Assembly (NCBI RefSeq): GCF_900169175.1 | Contig: NZ_FXZM01000001.1 | Location: 343,498-407,497, forward strand | DNA: 64,000 nt | DNA from: Brevibacterium jeotgali | GTDB taxonomy: Bacteria > Actinomycetota > Actinomycetes > Actinomycetales > Brevibacteriaceae | Reading direction: 5' to 3' | In this document: piece after piece, positions 49,522-58,308 of the stretch | Layout of the letters: each line of letters starts with the position of its first letter | Numbering within the stretch: the first letter of the stretch is position 1 | Translations under genes and position numbers: made by a program | The notes under the pieces: model-generated | Told to the model about the DNA's origin: nothing | Databases searched by the model: none | The model's input: the letters and a program-made list of their open reading frames with translations, nothing else

Positions 49522-49540
49522 ACGGTTGAGGAGATTTCGG

Positions 49541-50728
49541 ATGACGCACAAGCCGCGCCCGCGCCCTGGCACACCCCACTACATGACCGAGGAACGGGTC
49601 GAGCTCCAGCAGCTCGCCCGGCAGTTCGCCCGCGAGGTCGTCCTGCCGATCGCCAATGAGGTCGATCCGCAAGAGGGCGACTTCCCGCCGGAGATGGTCC
49701 AGCAGATGGCCGACATGGGCTTCTTCGGGATCCTGATCCCGGAAGAGTACGGAGGGCTCGATCTGGGTGTCTTCGAGTACTGCCTGGTCGCCGAGGAGCT
49801 CTCGCGCGCATGGATGAGCGTGTCCGGCCTGCTGGCTCGCGGCAACGGCATGGGCGGCGGATTCTCCGAAGAGCAGGAGCAGCGACTGCTGCCGAAGGTC
49901 GCCACCGGCGAGTACCTGGGCGCCTTCGCCCTGTCCGAGGCCGAGGCCGGCTCCGATGTCGCGAACATCACGTGCAGGGCCGACCAGGATCCGGAGACCG
50001 GCGAGTGGATCATCACCGGCACGAAGATGTGGTGCACGTACGCCGACCAGGCGGACTACATCATCCTGTTCGCGCGCACGTCCTCGCCTGATGAGGAGAA
50101 GCGCCACCGCGGGATCTCGACGTTCCTGCTGGAGAAGGAGCGCGGCTCGTTCCCCGCAGGCATGTCCGGCACGCCTGCGCGGAAGATCGGCTACTTCGGC
50201 TGGAAGACCTGGGACCTGAACTTCGACGGTCTGCGTCTGCCGGCCGATGCGCTGCTCGGCGAACAGGAGAAGGGCTTCTATCAGGCGGTGTCCGGCCTGG
50301 AGGTCGGGCGCGCGCACACCGCGGCCCGGTCGATCGGACTGGCGCAGGCCGCCCTGGAGGACTCCATCGCGTACATGCAGCAGCGTGTGCAGTTCAAGCA
50401 CAAGCTGGCCGACTTCCAGCACCTGCGGTTCAAGATCGCGGACATGGCCGCGCAGATCGAGGCCTGCCGTCAGCTCATGTACCACGTGTGCACGCAGATC
50501 GACACGGGCGCACGCTGCGACCGTGAGGCCGCGATGGTGAAGTACCTGGCGGCCGAGATGGCGGAGAAGGTCACCAGCGAGGCCGTGCAGATCCACGGCG
50601 GGGCCGGCTACACGAAGGACTTCGCCGTCGAGCGCCACTGGCGCGACGCACGTCTGACGAAGATCTTCGAGGGCTCCTCCGAGATCCAGATGCGCATCAT
50701 CTCCGACGACCTGCTCGGTCGCGACTGA
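49541..50728 (+). CDS. Acyl-CoA dehydrogenase
   Basis: This 395-residue FAD enzyme oxidises acyl-CoA to enoyl-CoA. Motifs are GAFALSEAEAGSDVANITCRA (flavin/substrate binding), ITGTKMWCTYADQA and the C-terminal KIFEGSSEIQMRIISDDLLGRD containing the catalytic Glu. The ATG at 49541 follows GAGGAG. It lies downstream of the ligase on the same strand with its own promoter, and is convergent with the TetR gene. It likely takes the ligase product further. Confidence 0.92.
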   Translation: MTHKPRPRPGTPHYMTEERVELQQLARQFAREVVLPIANEVDPQEGDFPPEMVQQMADMGFFGILIPEEYGGLDLGVFEYCLVAEELSRAWMSVSGLLARGNGMGGGFSEEQEQRLLPKVATGEYLGAFALSEAEAGSDVANITCRADQDPETGEWIITGTKMWCTYADQADYIILFARTSSPDEEKRHRGISTFLLEKERGSFPAGMSGTPARKIGYFGWKTWDLNFDGLRLPADALLGEQEKGFYQAVSGLEVGRAHTAARSIGLAQAALEDSIAYMQQRVQFKHKLADFQHLRFKIADMAAQIEACRQLMYHVCTQIDTGARCDREAAMVKYLAAEMAEKVTSEAVQIHGGAGYTKDFAVERHWRDARLTKIFEGSSEIQMRIISDDLLGRD

Positions 50729-50823
50729 GATCGGTCGCGGCTGAGAACTGCGGGGAAGGAGCGGCGCTCCCTCCCCGCAGTCGATCGTGCACCTGCCTGC
50801 GATCGTGCACGACGCGCGAAGAG

Positions 50824-51438
50824 TCAGTGACGGCGCGGCGAACGCACCAGGCCGAGCGCAAGGTCGACCTGGCGCACGATGATGTCGTCGGGGCTCAGTC
50901 GCCCATTCGGCCGGTACCAGCCGGACATCGAATTGCACAGCGTCACCAGGGCACGTGTGGCGAACCCTTCATCCGCGACGTCGAAGTCGCCTGCACGCGT
51001 CCCGGCCTCCACGATGCGCCGGAAGACGGTTTCGGTCCGGTCCCGCTCCTGGATGACGCTCGCGCGGTCGTCACCGGACAGATAACGGAACTCCGTGATC
51101 CCGACGGTCGAGGCACTGGGCTTCGCGACGACGAACCGAATGTAGGCGGTGACGGCGGCGACGAGCCGGTCAGCGGGCGGCTCCCCCGCCTCGGCCTCGG
51201 CAGCTTCGAGCGCATCGGCGAGCTCGCGGCCGGTCGCCTCGAGGACGAACTTCAGCAGCCCGTCCTTGGAGTCGAAGTAGTTGTAGAGGTTGGACTGCGA
51301 CGTCTCGGCCACGGCGGCGATACCGCGCATCGAGGCGCCGTTGAAACCGCGCTCTGCGAAGACCTGCAGGGCCGCGGCGATGACCGTTTCACGGTCGATG
51401 AAGTTCGGCGCTCGGCGCCGCAATCCTGCTTCGGTCAA
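50824..51438 (-). CDS. TetR/AcrR-family transcriptional regulator
   Basis: This 204-residue protein has the N-terminal TetR helix-turn-helix (VIAAALQVFAERGFNGASMRGIAAVAETSQSNLYNYFDSKDGLLKFVL) and a C-terminal ligand domain like that of regulators of acyl-CoA metabolism. It lies between the acyl-CoA dehydrogenase gene and the catechol/phenol genes, so it is the best candidate to bind the CAAGAACGATCGTTCTTG sites on both sides. That link is inference. Confidence 0.9.
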   Translation of the reverse strand: MTEAGLRRRAPNFIDRETVIAAALQVFAERGFNGASMRGIAAVAETSQSNLYNYFDSKDGLLKFVLEATGRELADALEAAEAEAGEPPADRLVAAVTAYIRFVVAKPSASTVGITEFRYLSGDDRASVIQERDRTETVFRRIVEAGTRAGDFDVADEGFATRALVTLCNSMSGWYRPNGRLSPDDIIVRQVDLALGLVRSPRRH

Positions 51439-51646
51439 ATCTCTCAGTCCTCGCCTGTGCCGTTCTCAGCACGATCGTCTCACGCGGTGGTGCCGGGGCT
51501 TCATGCGCGCCGCGTCCCACAAGACCTCGGCCCGATCCGCCGCAGGGTCTGCCATCAGTCCGCAGCCGCTCCGTCGGCACGAGGAGAGGTCACGGGAATC
51601 GGCGGGGGGCTCCCCACGGGAAGGAGCCCATGGGAACTAGCCCACC

Positions 51647-51696
51647 GGGCGTGGCCCAGTCTACGGCGGTGGAGTGCCGCGGACTGGGCCACGCCC
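51647..51696 (-). terminator. Perfect 15-bp stem-loop after catA
   Basis: GGGCGTGGCCCAGTC and GACTGGGCCACGCCC flank a 20-base loop, 27 bases beyond the catA stop codon. It probably terminates the catA transcript. The rest of the 284-base gap before the TetR gene holds a weaker hairpin-like stretch near 51607-51636. Confidence 0.7.
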
Positions 51697-51722
51697 GAGG
51701 GACGGCGCAACTGTTCAGCCGC

Positions 51723-52568
51723 TCACGCCTTGTCCAGCTGGTAGTTGTAGACGGCGGTCTTGCCGCCCTCACCGTCGGGCTGCGGGTCCAGCATCAGCTC
51801 CGGCTTCACGGCCTGTGCGACGTCGTCGTCGTTGTGCTCATCACCGGGGAAGTACAGCTGCTGGATGAGGTCCTGGTGACCGGGAGCCTTCACGAGGATG
51901 TGCAGGTGAGCCGGGCGCCAGGCGTGCCCGTCGATGGCTGCGATCATCTTGCCGGTCGAGCCGTCGGTGGGGATCTGATACGGCGCGGGCTGGATGGTGC
52001 TGATCTCGAAGTTGCCCTCGGAATCGACCGGCACCGTGACGCGCAGGTTCCACTCGGGGATGCCTGGGGCGAACTGGGAGTAGTAGCCCTCCTCGTCCGC
52101 CTGCCACAGCTCGATGGTGGCATCCGTGAGCGCCCCGCCGTCCACGTCGGCGATGTTGCCGGTGAACTTCAGCCTGGTGCCCTTCTCGTCGTCACGCATC
52201 GGGATGGTGGCCGGGGACTGGATCACGGGCGAGTTCGGGACGTAGTAGGGACCGAAGATGGAGCCCTTGCTGCCCTTGCGGTCGCGCGTGACGATGTCCT
52301 CGATCGTGTGCTCCAGGAAGACGTCCAGCCACAGCGGCCATTCGCCGTCTTCACCGACCTGGATCAGCCAGCCCTTGAGGATGTTGAACTCCTCGTAGGT
52401 CATCGAGTGCTTCTCAGCGATGTCGCTCATCGCCTTGATGGCATCGCCGATGAGAGCCTGGGCGCGCTCGACCGGGATGTCGGCGCCGGCGCTGGAACGA
52501 CCGGACTGGCGGAAGACGTCTGTGGCGCTCGCACCGGAGTCGGCAGCTGCTGGGGAGTGGGTGTTCAT
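51723..52568 (-). CDS. catA: Catechol 1,2-dioxygenase
   Basis: This 281-residue intradiol ring-cleavage enzyme converts catechol to cis,cis-muconate. It follows Rhodococcus CatA closely in sequence pattern: helical N-terminus (EEFNILKGWLIQVGEDGEWPLWLDVF), SIFGPYYVPNSP, then the ferric-iron ligands Tyr in WQADEEGYYSQF, Tyr in PAPYQIPTDGSTGK and the two His of RPAHLHILVKAPG. Hydroxyquinol dioxygenase is the main alternative. The ATG at 52568 follows a GGAAGG. The phenol-hydroxylase gene lies 153 bases upstream on the same strand. No catB or catC is in the window. Confidence 0.93.
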   Translation of the reverse strand: MNTHSPAAADSGASATDVFRQSGRSSAGADIPVERAQALIGDAIKAMSDIAEKHSMTYEEFNILKGWLIQVGEDGEWPLWLDVFLEHTIEDIVTRDRKGSKGSIFGPYYVPNSPVIQSPATIPMRDDEKGTRLKFTGNIADVDGGALTDATIELWQADEEGYYSQFAPGIPEWNLRVTVPVDSEGNFEISTIQPAPYQIPTDGSTGKMIAAIDGHAWRPAHLHILVKAPGHQDLIQQLYFPGDEHNDDDVAQAVKPELMLDPQPDGEGGKTAVYNYQLDKA

Positions 52569-52721
52569 GAGTATTCCTTCCCTGAGGGTGTGGAACAGCG
52601 ATGCGGCGGCGCGTCGCTGTGGATGCACGGGCTCGAAGTACTGGTGAGCTGAATCTAGAGGGTCCAGTGAGGCGCGTTCAAGGCATCACGTCCTCCCTGT
52701 CGTCCTGCACGGCCTGGTTCT

Positions 52722-54611
52722 TCATGCTGGGACGAGATCGGGAGCTGCCTGCCGGACCATGCTCTGAGCGAAGAACTCGGTGATCTCATTGCGCGCGCTC
52801 AGCGGCAGAACATGTGCGACATACATGTCCGGGCGGACGATCACCAGAGCGCCTGAGCGGTCGATCCCGCGGGCGTCGAAGAAGTCTTCGTCGGGGATCG
52901 TCGCGTACACCTTCTCCCAATCCGTCAGGCCGTATTCGCCCACCTTCGGCCTGAAGAGGCTCGGCACGTCGTTGACGTCGACCGCGTGGTAGTCCTGCTG
53001 ATAGATCACCTTGGCGTCGAAGACGCTGTCGATATCGGCGCCCTCCGGCGTGAAGAGCCTGACCGGCGAATCCTTCGAGTCCTCCAGCCACGCGGCGAGA
53101 TCAGCCACGTCGGTCCCCTCCGCGTCGGAGAATGCATAGAGGCGCCACCGTCCATCTGCGCGGAAATGATGACCGACATGCACCGGCAGAGAGTCCGCCA
53201 CGCGGGAGACAAGGGCCGACTTGAAGCGCATACCGATCGGAAAGCCCTTGGCCAGAGCCTGGTGCTCAGCGGTTCCGGTGATCCTGGAGGGCTGGTAGTG
53301 CGTCTCGAAGCCGCCCGGGAAGTTCGCGGTGTCGACGAAGAAGTCCACGATCTCCTGCGGGCCCGCCATCTCCTCCGGACGCTTGGACATCATCGCCGAC
53401 CATTCCTTGTCGTAGTCGATGAGCTTCTGGGCGACGACCTGGCGCTCATCATGGTAGGTCTGCAGCAGGGACTCATCACTGCGGCCCTCGAGCACCTGCC
53501 CGATCTTCCACGCGAAGTTCCACCCATCCTGGATGGAGACGTTCATGCCCTGTCCGGCCTTGGCGGAGTGGGTATGGCAGGCATCGCCGGCGATGAACAC
53601 CCGCGGCGTCAGGTCGGGATTCTGCTGAGCGGCCACATCGTCGAAGCTCTCGGCCACAGTGTGGCGCACCTCGTAGTTGCTGTACCAGGCCACCTTGCGC
53701 ACATCGACCGAGTAGGGGTGCAGGATGCGGTTCGCCCGCTCGATGGCCTCCTCCGCAGTGGTGGACATGACCCGCTCGCGATTCTCGTCGTTCGGGCTCT
53801 CCAGGGAGACGTAGAACCGGGTCAGGAAGCCTCCTTCGCGCGGAATGAGCAGGATGGTGCCGTCCTTGTCGGACTGGATCCCGCTTCTGGTGCGGAAGTC
53901 CGGGAAGTCGGTGTTCGCCAGGATGTCCATGACCGCCCAGGCCTGCGATGCCGAGTCGGAACTGACCTCCACATCCATGCAGCCGCGCAGCCGGCTACGT
54001 GCGCCGTCGCAGCCCATGACGTACTTGGCGCGGACGGTGCGCTCCGAGCCGTCCACCTCCCGGAGCCGGACCTCGACCGGGTACTCCCCACTGTCATGCA
54101 CCGTCAGGTCGAGGAACTCGAAGCCGTAGTTGATGTTGATGCGCGCCGGCCCGTTGGCGGCCCGGGCCGCGAAGTAGTCGATCACCCGCGCCTGGTTCAC
54201 CGTCAGGATGGGGAACTCACTGACCGAGGCCGGCGGGTCGGGAGCCCGGGCTCCGCGAGCGATCTCGGTGGGGTTCTCGGGATGGGGGCCCCAGAAGCTC
54301 ATCTCCCGCATGTGGGCGGCCTCCTGGGCGATGGAGTCATAGAACTCGAAGGCCTGGAACGTCTCACCGCTGCGGGGGAAGAGCCCATCCGCGCGGCCGG
54401 CGGCCAGACGCGTCGGGCGGCGCTCGATGATGCGCGTGTGGACATCGGGGTAGTCGGTCAGCTGAGCAGCCTGGACGATGCCTGCCGGACCCGCGCCCAC
54501 GATGAGCACGTCCATCGTCTCCGGAAGCTCTTCGGTCCGATCGACACCGGTCCCTGCGGCCTCCCTGACGCGAGGGTCATGGCCGACGTAGCCGTCATGG
54601 TGATACTGCAT
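52722..54611 (-). CDS. FAD-dependent phenol 2-monooxygenase-type hydroxylase
   Basis: This 629-residue class A flavin hydroxylase resembles 3-hydroxybenzoate 4-monooxygenase (MobA) and phenol 2-monooxygenase in length and order. It has FAD motif [17 protein letters not shown] at ~35-50, the DG motif YVMGCDGARSRLRG, the second FAD motif RVFIAGDACHTHSAKAGQGMNVSIQDGWNFAWK, and a C-terminal thioredoxin-like domain (~450-629). It probably ortho-hydroxylates a phenol. Being with catA suggests phenol to catechol, but 3-hydroxybenzoate is possible. The ATG at 54611 has AAAGGAG upstream. Confidence 0.87.
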   Translation of the reverse strand: MQYHHDGYVGHDPRVREAAGTGVDRTEELPETMDVLIVGAGPAGIVQAAQLTDYPDVHTRIIERRPTRLAAGRADGLFPRSGETFQAFEFYDSIAQEAAHMREMSFWGPHPENPTEIARGARAPDPPASVSEFPILTVNQARVIDYFAARAANGPARININYGFEFLDLTVHDSGEYPVEVRLREVDGSERTVRAKYVMGCDGARSRLRGCMDVEVSSDSASQAWAVMDILANTDFPDFRTRSGIQSDKDGTILLIPREGGFLTRFYVSLESPNDENRERVMSTTAEEAIERANRILHPYSVDVRKVAWYSNYEVRHTVAESFDDVAAQQNPDLTPRVFIAGDACHTHSAKAGQGMNVSIQDGWNFAWKIGQVLEGRSDESLLQTYHDERQVVAQKLIDYDKEWSAMMSKRPEEMAGPQEIVDFFVDTANFPGGFETHYQPSRITGTAEHQALAKGFPIGMRFKSALVSRVADSLPVHVGHHFRADGRWRLYAFSDAEGTDVADLAAWLEDSKDSPVRLFTPEGADIDSVFDAKVIYQQDYHAVDVNDVPSLFRPKVGEYGLTDWEKVYATIPDEDFFDARGIDRSGALVIVRPDMYVAHVLPLSARNEITEFFAQSMVRQAAPDLVPA

Positions 54612-54663
54612 CTTGCCAGCTCCTTTGCTGTGCGTGCTGAACCGCACGAGTGTGACCATTAAG

Positions 54664-54681
54664 CAAGAACGACCGTTCGTT
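54664..54681. promoter_or_regulatory. Imperfect copy of the CAAGAACGATCGTTCTTG site, phenol hydroxylase side
   Basis: The site CAAGAACGACCGTTCGTT matches the perfect 18-mer at 15 of 18 positions. It lies 53 bases upstream of the hydroxylase start. Confidence 0.6.
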
Positions 54682-54898
54682 CCTAGTGAACTGTATCACA
54701 GGCCCCGTGGCGTCCGACAGTGCTTCAGCGCATGCTGTTCACCTCGTCCACGACGGCGAGCGACAGGCGCAACGCCCCGGACGCCCGCGGCGTCAATCCC
54801 ACCGCACCCCGCCACCCGCCGCAGCCCGAGGCATCGCGGACCAGCGCACCTGCGGGCGGTTGCCAACCACGACGTGAACTGGGACACTCCTGGAGACT

Positions 54899-54916
54899 CA
54901 AGAACGATCGTTCTTG
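54899..54916. promoter_or_regulatory. Perfect copy of CAAGAACGATCGTTCTTG, SnoaL-like gene side
   Basis: All 18 bases are identical to the core at 44276-44293. It is ~97 bases upstream of the GTG at 55013 and suggests shared regulation with the permease at 44446. Confidence 0.75.
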
Positions 54917-55012
54917 TGGGCGGTCGGGTTCAGCGATGAGGTTGTGCAACCACGAGCCCCTCCGTTCACCCCCGTTCCACTCCGGCACAGTCGCCGGGAA
55001 GGAGATGACCAG

Positions 55013-55531
55013 GTGAGCACCTCACACGACGACCTCGCGTCCCGCATCCAGCGCCTCGAGGACATCCACGACATCACTCAGCTGCGCGCACGGTACTGCC
55101 AGGCCCTCGACGACGGACTCTGGGAGGACCTCGCGGACACCTTCACCCCCGACGGCGCCTTCGTCGGACTGTCGACCGCCCGGGGCCGCGAAGAGATGCT
55201 GGAGTTCTTCCCCACCCTCAACGCATCGACCGTCACGTCGTGGTGGCACTTCAGCTCCAACGAGACGGTGGAGGTCGACGGCGACTCCGCCCACGGCACC
55301 ACGTGGCTGCTCCAGCCGTGCGTCGTCGAGAGCGAGTCCCAGCTGGCCGCGGGGCGGTACGAGGACACCCTCGTGCGCACAGCTCGCGGGTGGCGATTCC
55401 AGGAGCGGAAGGTGTCGTTCTTCTTCTGGTCCTCTCTGGAGTCCGGCTGGGACGCGGCGCGCTTCGACTTCCCGCCTGCGGCAGGCGCGGAGGACGCCCG
55501 CACCCGCGAACGCCTGGAGAAGGGCGTCTGA
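55013..55531 (+). CDS. SnoaL-like (NTF2-fold) protein
   Basis: This 172-residue protein has IHDITQLRARYCQALDDGLWEDLADTFTPDGAFVG, the usual N-terminal helix and pocket of SnoaL-like proteins, and ends with YEDTLVRTARGWRFQERKVSFFF. Such folds act as isomerases, dehydratases or aromatic-pathway accessory proteins. The GTG at 55013 follows AAGGAG at 8 bases. Its palindrome links it to the phenol genes. The reaction is unknown. Confidence 0.8.
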   Translation: MSTSHDDLASRIQRLEDIHDITQLRARYCQALDDGLWEDLADTFTPDGAFVGLSTARGREEMLEFFPTLNASTVTSWWHFSSNETVEVDGDSAHGTTWLLQPCVVESESQLAAGRYEDTLVRTARGWRFQERKVSFFFWSSLESGWDAARFDFPPAAGAEDARTRERLEKGV

Positions 55532-55606
55532 GACGTCTGCGATGGCCGAGGCGCTGAGCCTCGCCCGACCACACCGACAGATCCTTCCGCGACGAGAGGA
55601 CGAAAC

Positions 55607-55753
55607 ATGCGCAGCACGTCGATGGCCCTGACAGCCATCGCGGGCACCGCAGCGGTCGCTCTGACCGCCTGCGGGCCCAGCGGGACCTCCCGCGTCGCCG
55701 GTGACGGCGAGGGCCGCACACTCACCGTCACGATCGGCGGCCCGCGCTCCTGA
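55607..55753 (+). pseudogene. Truncated TRAP-type substrate-binding lipoprotein (first 48 codons)
   Basis: An ATG with GAGAGGA upstream opens a typical lipoprotein signal (MRSTSMALTAIAGTAAVALTAC, lipobox LTAC) followed by a mature start ending in TLTVTIGGPRS and TGA. A binding protein of ~340 residues would be expected; instead the frame stops after 48. Immediately after the stop begins the C-terminal end of a TRAP large permease, so the remainder of the binding protein, the small permease and most of the large permease are missing. Confidence 0.75.
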
Positions 55754-55756
55754 GGA

Positions 55757-56050
55757 GTGCCGCTGCTGCTGCCGATCACGCCCGCGTTCGGCATCGACCC
55801 GCTGTGGTTCGGTGCCTTCATCGTGCTGCTGGGCGAGCTCGCCGTCATCACCCCGCCGGTCGGTGTGCTGCTGTACGTGATCCACCGCCTCTCGCAGTCA
55901 GAGGAGGTGAACCTGGGGCAGACGATCACCATCACGGATGTCATGCGCGCGGCGATCACGTTCATCCCGATCACGATCGTCGTCGCGCTCGTCCTGATCT
56001 TCTTCCCGGACCTGGTCACGATCCTGCCGGAGCTGTCGTTCGCCGACTAG
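55757..56050 (+). pseudogene. C-terminal remnant of a TRAP transporter large permease (DctM family)
   Basis: The open frame encodes ~97 residues with PLLLPITPAFGIDPLWFGAFIVLLGELAVITPPVGVLLYVIHRL, the conserved last part of DctM permeases, ending in two hydrophobic segments and a normal stop. The 420-residue family length and absence of the first ~330 residues show a deletion. No proper ribosome binding site precedes the GTG at 55757. The intact upstream promoter and signal peptide suggest a recent event. Confidence 0.8.
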
Positions 56051-56071
56051 CGCGCGTCCTCCGCTGTCTGT

Positions 56072-57094
56072 TCACCTCGGGGCCCAGCTCTGCACCGTCG
56101 CTCCCGGACGCGCTCCGCCTCGGAACGTCCTGCGGTAGGCACTCGGCGTCGTGTCCAGAGTGTCCCTGAAGTGCTGGCGCAGGGAGACGGACGTGCCGAA
56201 CCCTGACCTTGCCGAGACCTCGTCGATCGGCAGGTCGGAATCCTCGAGCAGCTCCCGCGCCCGCTCCGTGCGCTGCTGGATCAGCCACTGCCGCGGAGTC
56301 ATGCCGACCTCGGCACGGAATCGCCGGGTGAAGGTGCGCACACTCATCGTCGCCCGCTTCGCCAGGTCCTGGAGCGGCAGGGAGCGGTGCAGGTTCTCCA
56401 GCGCCCACTCCCGGGCTGCGCCGATCCCGCCGGACGTCGGTTCTGGAACGGGCAGACGGATGAACTGGGCCTGCCCGCCGTCCCGATGCGGTGGAACGAC
56501 AGTGGTGCGCGCGACGGAGTTCGCCACAGCTGTTCCATGATCGTTCCGGATCATGTGCAGGCACATATCGATGCCAGCGGCCTCACCGGCCGAGGTGAGC
56601 ACGTCGCCCGCATCGATGTAGAGCACGTCCGGCACGAGCTCCACCGCGGGGTACAGGGCCCGGAAGTGCTCGACGTGATTCCAATGAGTCGTCGCTCTGC
56701 GTCCGTCCAGCAGCCCCGCAGCTGCCAGAGCGAACGCACCCGTGCAGACCGAGGCGACGCGGACCCCGGGACGGAACTGCGCGACGACGTCCTGCATCTG
56801 TGGGGAGAGACCACCATCTGACAGCGGCGCGTAGTCCTCCTGCGCCGCTGGGATCACCACTGTATGGGCCTCACGCAGGAGGTCCGCACCGTACTCCACC
56901 GTGATCCCGAAATCAGTGTTCGTGCGGATCGTGCCCGGTTCCGGACTGCAGGTGAGGACTTCGTAGAGCTGGGCGCCGTCACTCGAGCGAGCAGCTCCGA
57001 ACAGCTGATGGATCAGTCCCAGCTCCATCGGCCGCACCCCCGGACGGACGAGGACTGCGACGCGGTGTCGATCGGAGGACGCGAACCCAGGCAT
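56072..57094 (-). CDS. GlxA-type AraC-family transcriptional regulator
   Basis: This 340-residue protein has an N-terminal DJ-1/PfpI-like domain (residues ~10-185) with the nucleophile-elbow-like Cys in VRVASVCTGAFALAAAGLLDG, and a C-terminal AraC DNA-binding domain (LAKRATMSVRTFTRRFRAEVGMTPRQWLIQQRTERARELLEDSDLPIDEVSARSGFG). It is divergent from the NAD(P)H oxidoreductase gene across ~100 bases, and probably controls it. The effector is unknown. Confidence 0.9.
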   Translation of the reverse strand: MPGFASSDRHRVAVLVRPGVRPMELGLIHQLFGAARSSDGAQLYEVLTCSPEPGTIRTNTDFGITVEYGADLLREAHTVVIPAAQEDYAPLSDGGLSPQMQDVVAQFRPGVRVASVCTGAFALAAAGLLDGRRATTHWNHVEHFRALYPAVELVPDVLYIDAGDVLTSAGEAAGIDMCLHMIRNDHGTAVANSVARTTVVPPHRDGGQAQFIRLPVPEPTSGGIGAAREWALENLHRSLPLQDLAKRATMSVRTFTRRFRAEVGMTPRQWLIQQRTERARELLEDSDLPIDEVSARSGFGTSVSLRQHFRDTLDTTPSAYRRTFRGGARPGATVQSWAPR

Positions 57095-57194
57095 GGCCGG
57101 ATTCTTTCACATATTGTCTGGCTGGCCACTCGAGTCGGGATGCCGCGCGCTGAAGACTGGACGCGAGCACAGCCACCGACAGAACAGGACCACC

Positions 57195-58079
57195 ATGAAC
57201 GTCTTGTGGATCTTCGCCCACCCGGACCAGTCCTCGCTGAACGCAGCGCTGCGCGACGAGGGCCTCGCCGCACTCACGGAAGCCGGACACTCCCACCGCG
57301 TCTCGGACCTCTACGCCATGGGGTGGAAGCCCACCCTCGACCGCGACGACTTCACGGAGGACCATGGCGACCCTGCAGGCATCGGCCGGGCGTCCGGGCA
57401 CGCCTACGACCGCGGCACCCTGAGCGAGGACATCACCGCAGAGCACCAGAAGCTCGACTGGGCCGATGCGGTCGTCTTCCAGTTCCCGCTCTGGTGGTTC
57501 GCACCCCCGGCGATCCTGAAGGGCTGGATCGACCGCGTGCTCGTGAAGGGCTACGCCTACGGAGTCACCGACCCGGACCACCCCGGCAGGACCCTGCGCT
57601 ATGGCGAGGGGGTCCTGTCAGGGAAGCGCGCACTCGTCCTCACCAGCACCGGCGGACCTGAGGCCGCTTTCTCCCCGCGCGGGATCAACGGCCAGCTCGA
57701 CCAGATCCTCTTCCCACTGCTGCACGGCACCTTCTGGTACACGGGCATGTCCGTGCTTCCGCCCGTCGCCGTCTACGGCGCGAATCGACTGGACGACCAG
57801 CAGTACCGCGCGGCTGCCGAAACGGTGCGCCGGCAGGTCACCGCGATCGGAGAGACCGAGCCGATCCCCTACCGCTCGCAGAACGGCGGCGACTACGACG
57901 AGGACCTCGTCCTCAGGTCGCCCCTCGCACCCGATCGTTCCGGACTCGCAGTCCATTCGACGCGTCAGTCCGGCACGGACGAGGCGGGATCTGCACGATC
58001 AGAACCCACCCCGTCAGAGTTCGCCCAGTCCGGGTCCATCCGGCCAGGGTTCGCTCCGTCAGGCCCGCGAATCGGGTGA
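57195..58079 (+). CDS. Flavodoxin-fold NAD(P)H dehydrogenase (quinone)
   Basis: This 294-residue protein has WIFAHPDQSSLNAALRDEGLAALTEAGHSHRVSDLYAM at the start and FQFPLWWFAPPAILKGWIDRVLVKGYAYG, diagnostic of the NQO1/KefF-MdaB type reductases. The last ~45 residues are a low-complexity Ser/Gly/Pro tail encoded by repeats. The ATG at 57195 follows CAGGAC. It is divergent from the GlxA-type regulator, which may sense a quinone or electrophile. Confidence 0.88.
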   Translation: MNVLWIFAHPDQSSLNAALRDEGLAALTEAGHSHRVSDLYAMGWKPTLDRDDFTEDHGDPAGIGRASGHAYDRGTLSEDITAEHQKLDWADAVVFQFPLWWFAPPAILKGWIDRVLVKGYAYGVTDPDHPGRTLRYGEGVLSGKRALVLTSTGGPEAAFSPRGINGQLDQILFPLLHGTFWYTGMSVLPPVAVYGANRLDDQQYRAAAETVRRQVTAIGETEPIPYRSQNGGDYDEDLVLRSPLAPDRSGLAVHSTRQSGTDEAGSARSEPTPSEFAQSGSIRPGFAPSGPRIG

Positions 58080-58115
58080 CTCCGCCGTCCTGCCGCGGGT
58101 GACGACGCCGTCCTG

Positions 58116-58191
58116 CCGCGAGGGACACCTCCGAGGCTTGAGGGCCGGGTGTGTGCGCCCGGCCCTCGAACCTTCAGCCCGTCCCTCGCGG
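58116..58191. terminator. Nested stem-loop of the GCGAGGGAC repeat family
   Basis: CCGCGAGGGAC (58116-58126) pairs with GTCCCTCGCGG (58181-58191). Inside, GAGGGCCGGG (58140-58149) pairs with CCCGGCCCTC (58158-58167). The element lies 36 bases after the quinone reductase and before the convergent alcohol dehydrogenase, as the 14481-14548 element lies between convergent genes. Bases 58161-58192 match 14522-14553 at 25 of 32 positions. Confidence 0.7.
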
Positions 58192-58308
58192 AAGAACCGG
58201 CTGCGGCCGGCTGCTGCGGGCCGCTGCGGGCGAGCGGAGCGCGCCGGCCTGTCCACGTCAATCGACCTGGGACTCGGCGGTCTCCGCATCAGCACTATCC
58301 GTCTCAGA

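Larger units (their letters stand above)
54612..55012. other. 401-base divergent regulatory region of the phenol block
   Basis: No gene is seen. It contains two versions of the GAACGATCGTTC palindrome, each nearer one of the divergent genes: at 54664-54681 for the hydroxylase and at 54899-54916 for the SnoaL-like gene. Confidence 0.6.

Noticed and set aside
51471..51478. ACGATCGT upstream of the TetR gene as a fourth copy of the 18-mer palindrome
   Set aside because: Only the central eight bases agree; flanks do not match, so chance is likely.
51723..52568. Hydroxyquinol 1,2-dioxygenase as the identity of catA
   Set aside because: The order and wording of the conserved segments agree better with Rhodococcus CatA, though only a phylogeny would settle it.
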